64,000 bases of DNA from Tetrapyrgos nigripes (Eukaryota; Basidiomycota; Agaricomycetes; Agaricales; Campanellaceae): assembly GCA_013368315.1 (NCBI GenBank), contig JAACJM010000159.1, positions 124,001 to 188,000 of the forward strand, given 5' to 3'. This document shows positions 23,122 through 34,870 of the stretch, piece by piece; position 1 is the stretch's first letter; every line of letters begins with the position of its first letter. The notes beneath the pieces are model-generated. The model searched no databases, was not told the origin of the DNA, and saw only the letters and a program-made list of their open reading frames with translations. The position numbers and the translations under genes are program-made.

Positions 23122-26100
23122 GTGGTAGTGGTGATGGTTGACAGCAGAGCTACAGGACTGTTCCTGGGACAATCATTTGTAAAGCAGCACCGAATCCAAA
23201 CCTATCCCCTCTGTAAACCCCTAGATGTCTACAAAATTGATGGGACCCTTAACCAAGCAGGGCGTATAGATCGGTTCTGCTGGCTAGCTATGACAGCAGA
23301 TGGACAGGAGGCATGGCTAGATTTTCTGGTTACGGACTTAGGTGGAGAAGATGTCATCCTGGGTCTTCCCTGGTTGCATAAGATGAACCCACAGATTGAC
23401 TGGACGAGTGGCTGGCTGCAAATCCCTGTAGCACCACCCCCATCAGTGGAAGAGGTTCCCAATCAAGATCAGTTCGTTGCTACCAATTTTGGACCAACCC
23501 CAAGGGGAAAATCATCCTGGAAGGTGCAGAGTCTGAATCAACCCAGTCGATTCCTCAGGGAACACACACACCCATAGACCAACCCCCAGATCTGGCAACA
23601 GAAGAGGAGGAGGAGGAACCCCAAGTATATTGCATTCACACTAATCGGGCTACAAGGCGCTCCTGGAAGAAAGCAGGGATCCTTGCTGACACTGGAGAAG
23701 AAGTCTGGTGTGCTGCAGGGTTCACTTACTTAGGCAAACCGGATGAAACTGAAGCAGTCGTTTGAGGAGATAGTCCCTCCTCAATATCGGGATTATTCTC
23801 AGGTCTTCTCTGAAGCTGAGTTGGAATGCCTCTCTGCACACAAACCCTGGGATCATGCTATTGAACTGGTACCTGGAGCACCCGCTACCCTATGAACCAA
23901 GATCTACCCCAGGAACTCAATCAATTCCTTGACGAAAATGTCTGCAAGGAATATATCTGACTCTCCAAATCCCCTCTGTCCTCTCCAGTCTTCTTTGTGA
24001 AGAAGAAAGATGGGAAACTTCAGTTTGTTCAGGATTACTGACACCTAAACGAGTACACTATTAAGAACTGCTACCCTCTCCCCCTCGTTGCCGTTGCCGA
24101 CATAGTCAGCCGCTTTCAAGGTGCCAAGTACTTCACCAAGTTTGATGTATGTTGGGGTTATAACAATGTCTGGATCAAACAGGGGATGAGTGGAAGGCAG
24201 TGTTTGCAACCAACCAAGGACCTTTCGAACCTACCATCATGTTCTTCAGATTGACAAACTCACCAGCTACTTTCCAAGGCCTCATGAACTCCATCTTCTC
24301 GGACTTGATCGCAGCAGGCAAGGTAGCAGTTTATCTGGATGACATCCTGATCTTCAGTGGGACTCTGGAAGAACATCAAGAAGTGGTTCGGGAAGTGCTA
24401 GCCAGGTTGAAAAGGAATGATCTGTATCTGAGGCCAGAGAAATGCAAGTTTGAATGAGAAGAGATAGAATATCTGGGGTTGATTATCCGGGAGGGGCAAG
24501 TTCACATGGACCTGGTGAAGGTGGCAGCAGTACGGCACTGGCCAGTTCCCCACAATGTCTGCAACATTCGGGCGTTCTTGGGCTTTGCCAATTTCTACTG
24601 ACAATTCATACAGAACTTTGCCAAAACTGCTCGACCTCTGAATGACCTTACATGCAAAGACATCTTGTTTAATTGGGGAACTCACCAACAGGAAGCCTTT
24701 GACTCCCTTCAAACAGCCTTCACACCTGCACCCATTCTTACACTCTGGTCACCAGATTGTCCTACCTGAGTTGAAGTAGACGCTTCAGGCTTTGCAACAG
24801 GGGAGCTCTAATGCAGATGTTGGAAGACGGTCTTTGGCACCCAGTAGCATTCTGTTCAGCGTCCATGCAGTCAGCTGAACACAATTATGAAATCTATGAT
24901 TGAGAGATGCTGGCTATCATCGAGGCACTGAAAGATTGGCAGAGTTATCTGGAAGGACTACCACAGCCCTTTGAAATTATCACAGATCACTCCAATCTAG
25001 AGTTCTGGTGAACAGCACAGGATCTTAGTCGACGACAAGCAAGATGGGCCCTGTGGCTATCACACTTTGACTTTTGACTAATCCATTGCCCAGGCAAAGT
25101 GAATACCCAAGCAGATGCCCTCTCCCGCCTTTCCTCCCACCAAGTAACAGACTGGGAAGACAATCTGGAAACCACAGTACTCAAACCAGAGCACTTTGTA
25201 AGGCTTGCTGCTACTATGCTGGCTAACCCCCTAGAGGAACGAATTCGTCAGGCACTGGGAAGAGAAGTGGAGGTGTTAAAAGGACTAGAGCAGTTGAAGA
25301 AGGAAGGATTGCAACGACTGGCCAATAGTTTACCTGAATGGGAAGAGGATAATGGATTGGTATACCATAAGGGGTGAGTCTACGTCCCCCAAATGAAGAG
25401 CTGCAGAAGGCAATAGTAGAACAGTGCCATGATGAGCCATCAGCAGGACATCCAGGGCTACATGGGACACTCAATTTGGTAACCTCACACTTCTGGTGGC
25501 CCACCATTGACTCTTTTGTAGAGAATTACATGGAGGGATGTGATAAATGCGCCAGGAAGAAGCTGCAACATCATCTGCAAGCAGTAATCCAATCTTTGGA
25601 CATACCCTTAGGACTCTGGGAAGAAGTTGGAGTCGACCTCATTACACAGCTACCGTCCTCACAAGGTTATGATGCAATCCTGGTCTGCACTGACCTCTAT
25701 GGAAAACAAGTCCATACCCTTTCCTGCACCTCTAATATCACTACCACTGAAGTCGCTGACCTATACTACCACAGCCTCCCACTTCTCTTTGTATCAGATC
25801 GTGGTCCACAGTTTGCAGCACAAGCCATGCGCTCTCTGTTAGACCAACTCAGGATCAAGTCAAGCCTTTCCTCAGGCTACCAACCCCAGATGAATGGACA
25901 GACAGAATGAGCCAACCAGGAAGTGGAGAAATATCTGTGCCTCTACACCAACTACAGACAGGACGATTGGGTGGAGCACCTTCCTATGGCTGAGTTTGTT
26001 CTGAACTCCTGCACACACTCTGCACATGGCATGGGACCTTTTGAGGTGACTTATGGCTACCTTCCTCTATTCAACATACTGGTAGGCCAGTGCACAGGCA

Positions 26101-26653
26101 TCCCAAATGTAGAAGACTGTCTTGAAATCCTAAGACAGGTTTGAAGAGATGCAGGATCAGCACTGCACCTGGCTAAGCACCATATGAAGGAAGGATACGA
26201 AAGAGGGAAACAGAAGGGACATCAGTTCAAGGTCAGGGACCATGTCTGGCTGAGTGCAGAAGACATCAACTTGAAACTTTCAAGTGACAAGTTGGGGGAT
26301 CGGCAACTGGGACCATATGAGATTGTGGAGAAAATTGGAGATTTAGACTATCAGTTAGACCTCCCTGAAACTCTTAATTGCCTGCACCCAGTATTCCATG
26401 TCGACAAACTCTACCCCTACAAGGGTAATCTGGTGAATGGACTCTTACCTGAGGAACCAGAGCCAGTATACCCAAGTATGAGGTGGACACCCTTCTGGAT
26501 AGCAGGATATGATGGAGGTGACCGGAATACCTTGTCAAGTGGAAAGGATACAATGATGGTCACAACTCATGGGAGCCAGTTGCAAATCTCAAAAATGCGA
26601 AGCGTAAGATCACAGCATTCCACAAGAAACACCCAGAGGCAGCAAAGACTTAG
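23122..26653 (+). pseudogene. Pol of gypsy element 1 (PR-RT-RH-INT-chromodomain)
   Basis: Protease at about 23122-23410 has VMVDSRATG in place of the D-S/T-G catalytic motif and a later VILGLPWLHKMNPQIDW. Reverse transcriptase (about 23990-24480) shows [27 protein letters not shown] and the catalytic [11 protein letters not shown] at about 24327. RNase H follows ([28 protein letters not shown]; about 24770-25130). Integrase has the HHCC region (GHPGLHGTL ... GCDKCARKK) and core Asp/Asp/Glu residues (VGVDLITQLP, VSDRGPQF). A chromodomain ends the frame ([18 protein letters not shown], about 26530). TGA stops interrupt at 24455, 24599, 25375, 25908, 26142 and other places, nearly always at family Arg positions. 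There are also frame changes near 23580, 23760, 23900 and 24190. Confidence 0.85.
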
Positions 26654-26677
26654 GATTCATCGAGGACGATGAAGTGT

Positions 26678-26690
26678 AGGAGGGGGGTAA
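26678..26690 (+). other. Polypurine tract of gypsy element 1
   Basis: AGGAGGGGGGTAA lies directly before the 3' LTR. This is the plus-strand primer site expected for an LTR retrotransposon. Confidence 0.8.
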
Positions 26691-27077
26691 TGTCATGACG
26701 TCTATATCTGGTACTATTTTTTTCTTCTTATCTCCATATCTTCAGATCTTTACACCATTTGACTCTTGTTCCACATGCTACGCACCGGACCTTTCATTTC
26801 TCCGATACAGCTTCAATACAGCTTCTTGACAGTTCCTTTACAGCTTTCCTTACAGCCTCCCTTACAGCTTTACTTTTACATATATAAACCCTGCCCTGAC
26901 ACCTGGTTCCCCATCTCGACCTCTTCATTGTTGGGACCAGGTGTGTATTCCCCTTTTCATTACTTCTTTCACCTTTACTGATGGGCACTGTAGTTCCAGT
27001 ACTTACTGCTGTCTGTTAGTTGAGTCAAGCCCGTAGCTCCTCGTTATCGCTATCTAAGCACTCGCCTCTTTGTGACA
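26691..27077 (+). repeat. 3' LTR of gypsy element 1 (387 bp)
   Basis: Begins TGTCATGACG and ends TTTGTGACA, followed by the ATCTC duplication. It retains CCATATCTTCAGATC and flanking bases (about 26730-26770) absent from the 5' LTR, and carries a single copy of the segment duplicated there. TATATAAACCC is at 26880. Confidence 0.9.
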
Positions 27078-27082
27078 ATCTC

Positions 27083-27647
27083 TTGCCTCCTTGAGGCTAA
27101 AGGACTCAGCAGAATTGCTTCTGGTACCCACAAGCATTATGTAAACACTAGTGCCACTGAAACAGGTAATGCACCTTCTTATCCTGAAGGATTTGAACAG
27201 CTTTCTGATGAAGCTTTTAATGCTTTAACTGTACCCCAACAATCATTTTATAACCAAACCATTCGAACATTTAATGATCAATGGACTTAATATGAAATAT
27301 TGGTTAAAAAACATGATTGGGAACTAGTTGAAACTTACAAGCTTCAAAGCTCTTGGGATGAAAAAGATGAACAGGCTATCAGTTATATTTCCTCCTTCCT
27401 TCCTAATGATGTGGGTATGGAGATGAGAGAGTTCACTAAAGATGAAATAGAAGAGGACCCTTGTGCTAAAGCAAAAGGTGATTGGACCTCATCTATGCTT
27501 TGGGATAAAATAGACAAGAAGTATAGTACTCCTGGCCCAACATCTTGGTTCTTAGACTTCAAAGAATTCATGGTTTGGACTCTTGATGAGAAGAAAGATC
27601 CTGCAAACCAGATTGCTACTCTGGGAGCAGTTCTCACATGTCTTTGA
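27083..27647 (+). pseudogene. Ty1/copia Gag, 3' fragment
   Basis: Continues the Gag begun at 20296: CLLEAKGLSRIASG, FEQLSDEAFNALTVPQQSFY, then TAA at 27288 within a conserved stretch, and YEILVKKHDWELVETY on the far side. Further on, SSMLWDKIDKKYS and FLDFKEFMVWTLDE are typical of the Gag helical domain. No protease, integrase or reverse transcriptase of copia type follows, so only the gag end of this element remains. Confidence 0.7.
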
Positions 27648-30600
27648 CCAACCAGCTTTCAGCGGACTCAACAGGTGCAGATAGAGTTCTAAGGTATACA
27701 CCAAGTCCTTGATCATCTCTCCCAATGCCCTCCTTATTTTCGGAAGTAAACCACAGCAACGACACCCTTCTTCCCATCCTTAACCTTTGGTAGAAGAATG
27801 CAAGCTTCCTTCAGTGGAACTGAAGAAGTTCACAAGCATAATACTTGGATGTGTGTACTGAGATCCAATTTGGAGAATACACGTCTAAATTCATCATGCA
27901 GGTATGTAAGGAGCAATGATGTGTTCTCGAACAAGTTGTAGCGTTCACAAGAAACTAAAAATCAGAGAGAGAAAGTGGCAAGGAACTGCAGCCTCCCCAT
28001 CTATGCAGTCCAGAATCTTCCACCTACACTGCTCAATGTCTTCTCAAGCTTTTCACATATACTTATCTCTTCCTTTACTGAAATATACACAAAGCGGAGA
28101 CATTCTATGTCACCCAAGTCCCTCAAGTTGTGGTGGTAAGCTGGAAGTGTAGGACACGTCCAGGAAGTAATCATGTCTCCGAATGCATCCTCGTCAAATT
28201 TAGTCCACGGATGAGCATTAAATGAGATTCTAGAGAGTTTGGGGGATAAGGGAAGATTTTTGGGCACAGAAATAGACTGTGTCAGAGACTTGGACTATCA
28301 GAATGCAGTTAGGGTAGATATCTCCACATCAGTAAAACTGCACTATTTTCTGGCACATCTGCGGTCTGTGAGCCTGAGTCTGAGTGCTCTGGTGTCTGAG
28401 AAATTTTGTCTCTAGTCTGTGGTCAAGTATCTGTAGTGTCTGTGGTCTGATTCAGATCATCTGGGAGATAGAAAGTCTGAGGCATCTGCCACCAAAAAGT
28501 CTAAGAAGTCTGAGAAGTCTAAATGCTTTCTATCATGACATTGGTATTGCATAGCTTATCAGTCTCTGTCATCCTCTGGTGAGTATTTCTTTGGTTTTTT
28601 CATCAATTAAGTTATCTCATTTAAGTTTGTTATAGATGGCGTATATTTATCCATCCCCTGTCAGTATAGTTGAAATTTGAGGCAGGACATGTGTTAGGTG
28701 AGTTGAGAGACTGGGCATCAGCTGTTTGTCTGTCCACCTATAGTGCACTATGTAACATACTGTGTATGAATAACATCTCAAAAGACAGAATATAGTAATC
28801 TGGATCACCCTCATACATTTAAGGAAATTTGATCTCAACTCAAAAAGGGAGTCGCCCACATGAGTCATGAATATTTGTTGGCGAATTTTTAATTTGATGT
28901 GCTTCACGCCATTTCCTTCATCAATTTTTTGGATAAACACATCATATTATCAGACTCCAGTGGCATTTTTTCATGAGATGCCAGTGGCTCAATGTCATTA
29001 AGTGTTTTTACAGGATGTAGGCTGTGTCAGCGTTAAGTCCGTTAAGTCCGTCTCCATGGGTATTTCAAGATCGCCAAGCCACGACCCACGTGGAGCCTGG
29101 AGCTGATTGACCGGTTCGGCTCACTCTGAATGCAGCTCAACTTTGTGGCTAGCCGGAGCCAAGTCGAGCCGTTTACAACACTAACTTGGTTCTTACCGTG
29201 CATTCACGACATCCCAACCTCTCCTTTGAATACAGCATTTATGTGGCCTTGGTTTTATATTCGGTATGTCTACTAGTTTTAACGAAAAACTCCGAGCCTT
29301 GCGCCAGAGAAAAATAAGCACGTGACCGTTCCGTGCCTTAGTCACACTGCCAGCTCACCGCTCTCTCAGTCTTTCGCGACCTCCAACCACTCGCCTCCAG
29401 CCTCTCGCTGCAGTTCTCTGGGATCTTTGTTCTGGCTGGGTGTCTGCTGGAACTATAATCAGGGCAAGCTGTGGCATCGCAGGAGTGGATCGAGGTCTGA
29501 GGAAGAAGTATATTGTTTGCATGAAAGGGGTGTGGGCCAATGCTTCGCATGGCAGGTATGAGGCCGTTTCCATGCATCAAAATGTATTCAGCTTGTCTCT
29601 TCTATTTCTGTTTCAACATACAGGGTACTTAGACCCCTCAACTCGCACCTTCTTTCACTTCACAATTTTTGGAATGAGTGATCATTCTGAACAACTAGAC
29701 CCTAGTCTACTGCAGGCCAATTTTGGTCATTACTCGAGTAATGCATGAGTGCTTTGCCTTTGAATATTTGCATCAGAGTGTCTCAGGTCCAGCTACTGTA
29801 TACAGGTTTATCACTGTGGCTAACACTCGCTTATGAGTAAGGTTTTCCAGCTTTCCATACTCCAGAAGTTTGTCAATCCTGCTGTGAGCAGTCTTATAGC
29901 TGAAGATGTTGTTGGAAAGATGTCTGGATACCTAGAGAGGTGTACCAATCTCAAGGCATGTTGAAAGGATTGGATCTATTCAATGATTCAGACAGATTTC
30001 GAGGAAGGGAACTCAAGCTTTTCCAGCAGTGGTGATGCTCGAGAGAGGCCTAGGGTGTTTGAATTCGCTGGGAAAGGAAGACCATTGCAAGACATGGCTC
30101 AGGTAAGTATGGAAGTTGCCTCTGTAATTGTGCCTTTACTTAAAGACAACATGGAAAATGTCTTCTATCATATCTCCAGGGGCACATTTACATTTACAAG
30201 CAATAGCAATGGCATCGAGAAAGGAGTCCTCATCCTCAGGTTTAATGGTCACCACGTTTGTCAAAGCCCTATACGCTGCTTATCATTCGCACTCAGGAAT
30301 TGGAAGTATTCTGGCTGCAAGACAGAGACAACAATGGCAGTGTTAACAATGAGGATCATAGGCATGCTGTATGCTCATCATGGATATTGCACAGTAGAGA
30401 GATGATCTATAATGCAATTGGCAGGAACTGGGGCTTCTATTCAAGCCATTGTGGTTCTGGTGATGCTATTGATGTACAAGGAATAGGAAAAGCCGAAATA
30501 CAGAAGATGATGATGGAAAAGGGAATGTGGTATGTTGAGATCGCTCATAAGACCAGAAGTGAAGAGGCACAGGGGGAAAATTTCCTGAAACCACTTTATC

Positions 30601-30905
30601 ATCAATGATCAGTGTTTTAGGAATGTCCATGAGTGAGATACTCATACATACCACTAGTCTTTATTACTATTAGTGGAAATAAAGGCATCCACTTCTCCCC
30701 TGATATTATTCAACATATCTTTTGTATCTTTCTGTAGAGACCATCCCAACTCCTTCATCTGCATCATCTTGCACTGTGAGTTTGATCCAAAGATGGGATA
30801 TCTGTATTTCTATAAGGATATTCATTTGAGGTCATGGTCAGTGGCCAGATGAATGCAAAGTTGAAAACAAATAAAACAATGAACAATAGTAGGTATCAAT
30901 ACTCA
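27648..30905. other. Gene-poor stretch with repeat debris
   Basis: No intact gene. A minus-strand frame at 28001-28267 (ISFNAHPWTKFDEDAFGDM, YHHNLRDLGDIECLRF) has the look of the variable C-terminal part of mushroom F-box/LRR proteins, but this is a weak impression. Bases 28370-28530 form a low-complexity GTCTGAG-rich stretch. A TGCTTCGCATGGCAGGTATGAGGCC block (about 29540) is a diverged MITE end. ORFs at 29983-30608 carry no motif that I recognise. Confidence 0.3.
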
Positions 30906-30906
30906 C

Positions 30907-31340
30907 CCCAAAATACTTCTGAACCTCTTCCTCAGTAAAAGACGTCAGGTCTGCATTTTTCCCTGTCCCAGCTTCAACCAGAGCACTCCCAATCGTGCTC
31001 ACAACTTGATGAAAATTAAGCTCATGCATGGAGGCAAGGTAATACCCATTTTGACCATGGCCCACTATAGCTAGTCTCTTGGAGTCAGGGAGAACATTAT
31101 CCAGGAGGATACTGTACACTTCTACCACTGTGATGAGAGAGGGTCAGGAGCCTCGAAGTGCTCGGGAACAACAGAGCTATGTACTTACATTCGTGAACCT
31201 CGACATGAGGCCAAATATTAGTGCCCTTGCCAATAAACCCTGCTCGACCGCGCTTAATGGCTGTGTTGACCAACCAAGGGATTTGAAAAGAATGTTCATG
31301 TCTGAGTCTGTCATCAAGCCACTCACTTGTATCATACAAT
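30907..31340 (-). pseudogene. NAD-dependent epimerase/dehydratase-like protein, fragment
   Basis: Two exons are clear, about 31340-31199 and 31127-30907, with intron 31128-31198 (GTAAGT..CACAG). The encoded part (HSFQIPWLVNTAIKRGRAG, FIGKGTNIWPHVEVHE, VEVYSILLDNVL, SFTEEEVQKYFG) matches the middle to C-terminal half of fungal NAD(P)-binding epimerase/NmrA-like proteins. The N-terminal Rossmann motif (GxxGxxG) is absent: upstream sequence from about 31345 does not continue the protein. After GTGAGT at 30906 I could not find the final exon. It is therefore a truncated gene relic, or the gene is split by a rearrangement. Confidence 0.6.
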
Positions 31341-32065
31341 GAGAAGAGCTAGAGAAAGGCAGTGAAGCACTGCCTTTAGGGAACGATTGATGGAGGCATG
31401 AGAGATGAGAGGAGACATCATTTGAGCCACGAGAGGGCGCTAAAAGATGCATAGACGCACCTGAGCATCGAAAGATGCCTTGAAGAGTCAAAGCGGCTTT
31501 TGCAGCTGGAACAGAGGAAGGTATCAAGAGTTTCTGAAAAGATAGAATTAGAGGTAAACGAGAAACAGAGAAAAACGCAGCGCACTGGGAGACGGACAAA
31601 AAATTCGAAGCAGCTCTGCAAATGAGTGAACATAACACGTTACTGGAGTCCCCGGTGCATCAATGGAGGAAGGTATATGGATGAGCAGGCGAAAAAGTGG
31701 CAGGTTAGCCCTCAAACGTTGAGGACAAAGGCAGAAACACAGCCACACGGATAAATTCGGTCCAAACCCGTTTATCGGATGGATAGACGGGACCGTTTAA
31801 ACATAGCCACAAGCTGAATTCCAGTGTAATAAACTCAGCCTCATTTCATTCGGCCTCGTAATATTGTGCGGGTGGGCGCTCCTGTCTTGGGGTATGAAGG
31901 AGAGAATATGTTTTCATGACAGCCAGCTGATTCGTTTCCCATAGAGAATTTCCATTTCCATTTGTAGTCAGTACTTTACCATTCTGTGCTAATTTCACTT
32001 CGCCGCCAGTGCAGTTGGTGCGCTCCTGACTTGTCTAGTGCGTCAATAACAATTAACTCATTTTA
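31341..32065. other. Intergenic DNA with a MITE end
   Basis: CTCAGCC...CGGCCTCGTAAT (about 31835-31862) is the right end of an ATTACGAGGCC-type MITE. It separates the epimerase fragment from the hydrolase fragment. No gene is supported. Confidence 0.35.
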
Positions 32066-32555
32066 GGTGACTTTTTTCCAAGAGAGACTATGAAATCATC
32101 GTCCCAGACATGTTGGGATATGGTGGAACTTCCAAACCCACAGATCCAAACCTCTATTGTTTCGACGCTATAAGCAAGGATCTCATTGATATCATGGATG
32201 CTGAGAATGTCTCTAAAGCAATTTTTTGTTGGATATGATTGGTGCGCCGTATAGTAGCAGTAATGAAATACCGTCCTTTCTAATCAAATTTCATTGTACT
32301 GATTGCAGGGGCTGCGCTGCTGTTTCTCGCTTTCTCCTCCATCCGTCGCGTTTTCAAGCTGCTGCATTCCTCGCCGTCGGATATATGCCTCCAGACCCAG
32401 ACTTCAGTTATGAGAAGACCTTGAAAGATAGTAAAGCAGCATTTGGATATGAACTACTCGGATATTTCAACTTCTTCGAATCAGAGGAAGGGAGTAGTAT
32501 CTCTATGGATAATGTACGTCGTCGTCTGGAGAATGATGTACTACTGACTGACTGA
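32066..32555 (+). pseudogene. Epoxide hydrolase-like alpha/beta hydrolase, fragment
   Basis: An exon to 32241 encodes KRDYEIIVPDMLGYGGTSKP and the nucleophile elbow VGYDWG, in which Asp is the expected nucleophile of epoxide hydrolases. An intron lies at 32242-32308 (GTGCGC..TGCAG), then CAAVSRFLLHPSRFQAAAFL, VGYMPPDPDFSYEKTL and FGYELLGYFNFF follow, with TGA at 32553. A run of six T at 32222-32227 has one base too many, shifting the frame between KAIF and VGYDW. The N-terminal oxyanion region and the C-terminal cap and His are missing. This was a host metabolic gene, now a fragment. Confidence 0.65.
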
Positions 32556-34580
32556 TTGGTGACTGGCCCTTGGATTCATCAGTTGGACACGTTCCTCAAC
32601 AGGCAAAGTCCTTCCATCTACATTCTGGCTTTCCTCCGAGGTTTGTCTTTACTGGCATGGATATCAATATTGACTGAGTATTTCCACCAGGATAAAGCTC
32701 ACCAGAAAAAAGTAATTCAAGATGGAGGTTTAGCTGCCCCGACTTGTTATTATAAAGCGAAAGTAATGCTGAAGAGATCAGGATAAGGTAGCAGACATCC
32801 GCAGGCATCAATGTCACATCACACTTGTGTGACATCGACAACGAGCAACAAGGCTCGACAACGACAGTGAAATTCTGAAAAGCATGACCACAGAAAGGTA
32901 GCTAGAAGTGTAAAGAATAGATCTGTGGTTTTACATTTGGGAAATAAAGCCTGGTAAAGAAGTTTTATGAGCGGGAATTTTTTCGTTCTCAAAAACACTC
33001 AGAATTGGATTTCCATGCGAATGAGGCCAACAATGAAAAAATGGCTTCTTGAAAATGGCCAGTCATGTGATATATTTCAAACTACCCTCTGGAAGGTTGG
33101 ATTACGTGTTTTTTACTCTCTATTGACGTTCCTATGCCCAAGTTAAAGCGAAACAGAACTACCACCAATTTTAGAGAGCATGCCAAGGTGAGTAGTATTG
33201 GTTCCTCTCAGATCAAGCTCAATGACCCCTATGTTTAGAAGCATGTGAGGCATCATTCTCCTGAACCAATTCCCCAGTCTACCACCACTGATTCCCCATT
33301 CATTCCTGCTGTCACCAACTCTGATTCAGATAATATATTGGTGTACTGTTTTTACAGTGGGAGGAGTGTATTACCTGGACTGGGCTGATACACCGGGGGT
33401 CCGGTAGAAGTGTCGACGGACTTCATATTTAGAAAAGACATTCTTTTATGTGATATCTAAGAGACTGTCTACTAAGAATTCTACTCAAAAATGTGACTGT
33501 GATTTGGAAGTGGTACATAATCCTGAGACGAAGATGTACATTACATACTGTAGTTACATCTGGATGCCTCCAGGACTGCCGGCGTATCAGTACCTGGTCC
33601 CAGCCCAAGGAATACACTCCTCCTCCGCATCAAAAAGTGGTGTGGTCTGGTGGATGTAGCAGACAACACTTCGCAAAATACTTCATCAAATTTTGTTGAC
33701 TTACGGAAAACGCCATTATGAAAGGCTAGAGTGATGATTTGCAGTAGAAAATTCTCACTTTCACCTACTTATCCTTATCGAGTAGAGAAGGATGGTTGGG
33801 AAGTTTCAACCTTGGGGATCAGCTTGTGTCATGTAGTTCACCTCCAGATCGAAGGGTCTGTTCAGCGCACTCTGGCACTGCACTTATTGTCTCCGGAAAA
33901 CCCTCAACATTGGTAGAATGAAGGTTTAGGGTGTCAAGAGTATGTCGATGAATTTTGAGGGCCGTGTAGAAACATTTTGGGGTAGTTACCTCTACTCCAA
34001 AAGTTATACCTGTCATGATCCGAGCCTCTTTTTAGTGCCATCCGTAGTCGATCCTCAGCTATAAAAATGGCTAAAGTAAGTCGTTCATGTGGTGCTAATT
34101 ATTTTCTCTTCGCCTCAGTAATTTTCATTTCGCTCTCTGGTACACTATCCGAGTCCGTGAACTCATCGACTCTTGGGTTTCTTCATATGGGTTTTTTGAT
34201 AAAGTAACTTCACCGCAGTCTATTTGGATGTATACTTTTCATTCCTCGACGATACATGTCTCATTCTAGCATATGCATGCTACGAAAGCATCGTTCTGCT
34301 CCTGATCGCTCCTTCAACTCTTACCACTTGCTTACCACCATCTCCCGCCTTTCCACCAATGCCCTGCCTCCGTCCAGTGTCTACTACGCTTGCTGGCCTT
34401 GCTCTTAACTTTAACTATTCAGTGCCTCAACAGCTGCATAGTAACCCAAGCCCGGTACAATGAGTCATCCTGCAGAAGGGACGGTCACTCTTCTGGATTT
34501 CTGCCCGTACCATGGTGATTCAGGGAGGGAGGATGAGCGCTGGGCGCGAAGCATATAAGGATATAAACCGAAAGGGACGT
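32556..34580. other. Unassigned DNA with short possible gene fragments
   Basis: No intact gene. At 33133 a plus-strand frame reads MPKLKRNRTTTNFREHAK and then a possible intron; at 33819-34016 a minus-strand frame (ALKIHRHTLDTLNLHSTNVE) resembles a leucine-rich repeat. Both are too short to name. Confidence 0.25.
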
Positions 34581-34802
34581 GTTCAACCAAGAGGGATGTG
34601 TCCCACCGATCGATCAGCTGGTCCTGGCAAGGGGGGTTTAAAAGTCCGACAGAACCGTTACACCCGCCCTCAAGGGATCCCTTCAAGGATTCCTCTCCGT
34701 TAAACTTCCATCTATAAACTGAGAGGGACGTTGTCAATCAACCGAGAGGGACGTGTCCCACCAATTGATCAGCTGATCCTAGCAAGAGGAGTTTAAAATT
34801 TG
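34581..34802. repeat. Duplicated 60-bp segment upstream of the Helitron ORF
   Basis: AACCAAGAGGGATGTGTCCC ... GATCAGCTGGTCCTGGCAAG ... GTTTAAAA (about 34586-34646) recurs, diverged, as AACCGAGAGGGACGTGTCCC ... GATCAGCTGATCCTAGCAAG ... GTTTAAAA (about 34739-34799). It may belong to the 5' region of the Helitron. Confidence 0.5.
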
Positions 34803-34870
34803 AAACGGAGATTTCCACACGAGGTCATTTGTTTCCATGACGTTCTATCCGTTTCTTCACTGTTACCGCC

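Larger units (their letters stand above)
20394..27077 (+). mobile_element. Ty3/gypsy chromovirus-type LTR retrotransposon 1 (decayed)
   Basis: Complete structure: 5' LTR, gag, pol in the order protease, reverse transcriptase, RNase H, integrase, chromodomain, polypurine tract, 3' LTR, with a perfect 5-bp ATCTC duplication. It is inserted in a copia gag. It contains a younger solo LTR at 21734-22160. Many premature TGA codons and a changed protease active site show that it is dead. Because the LTRs differ by indels as well as substitutions, insertion is not recent. Confidence 0.92.

Noticed and set aside
29983..30608. Overlapping ORFs of 140 and 116 codons as a gene
   Set aside because: No recognised motif, competing frames and no supporting splice pattern.
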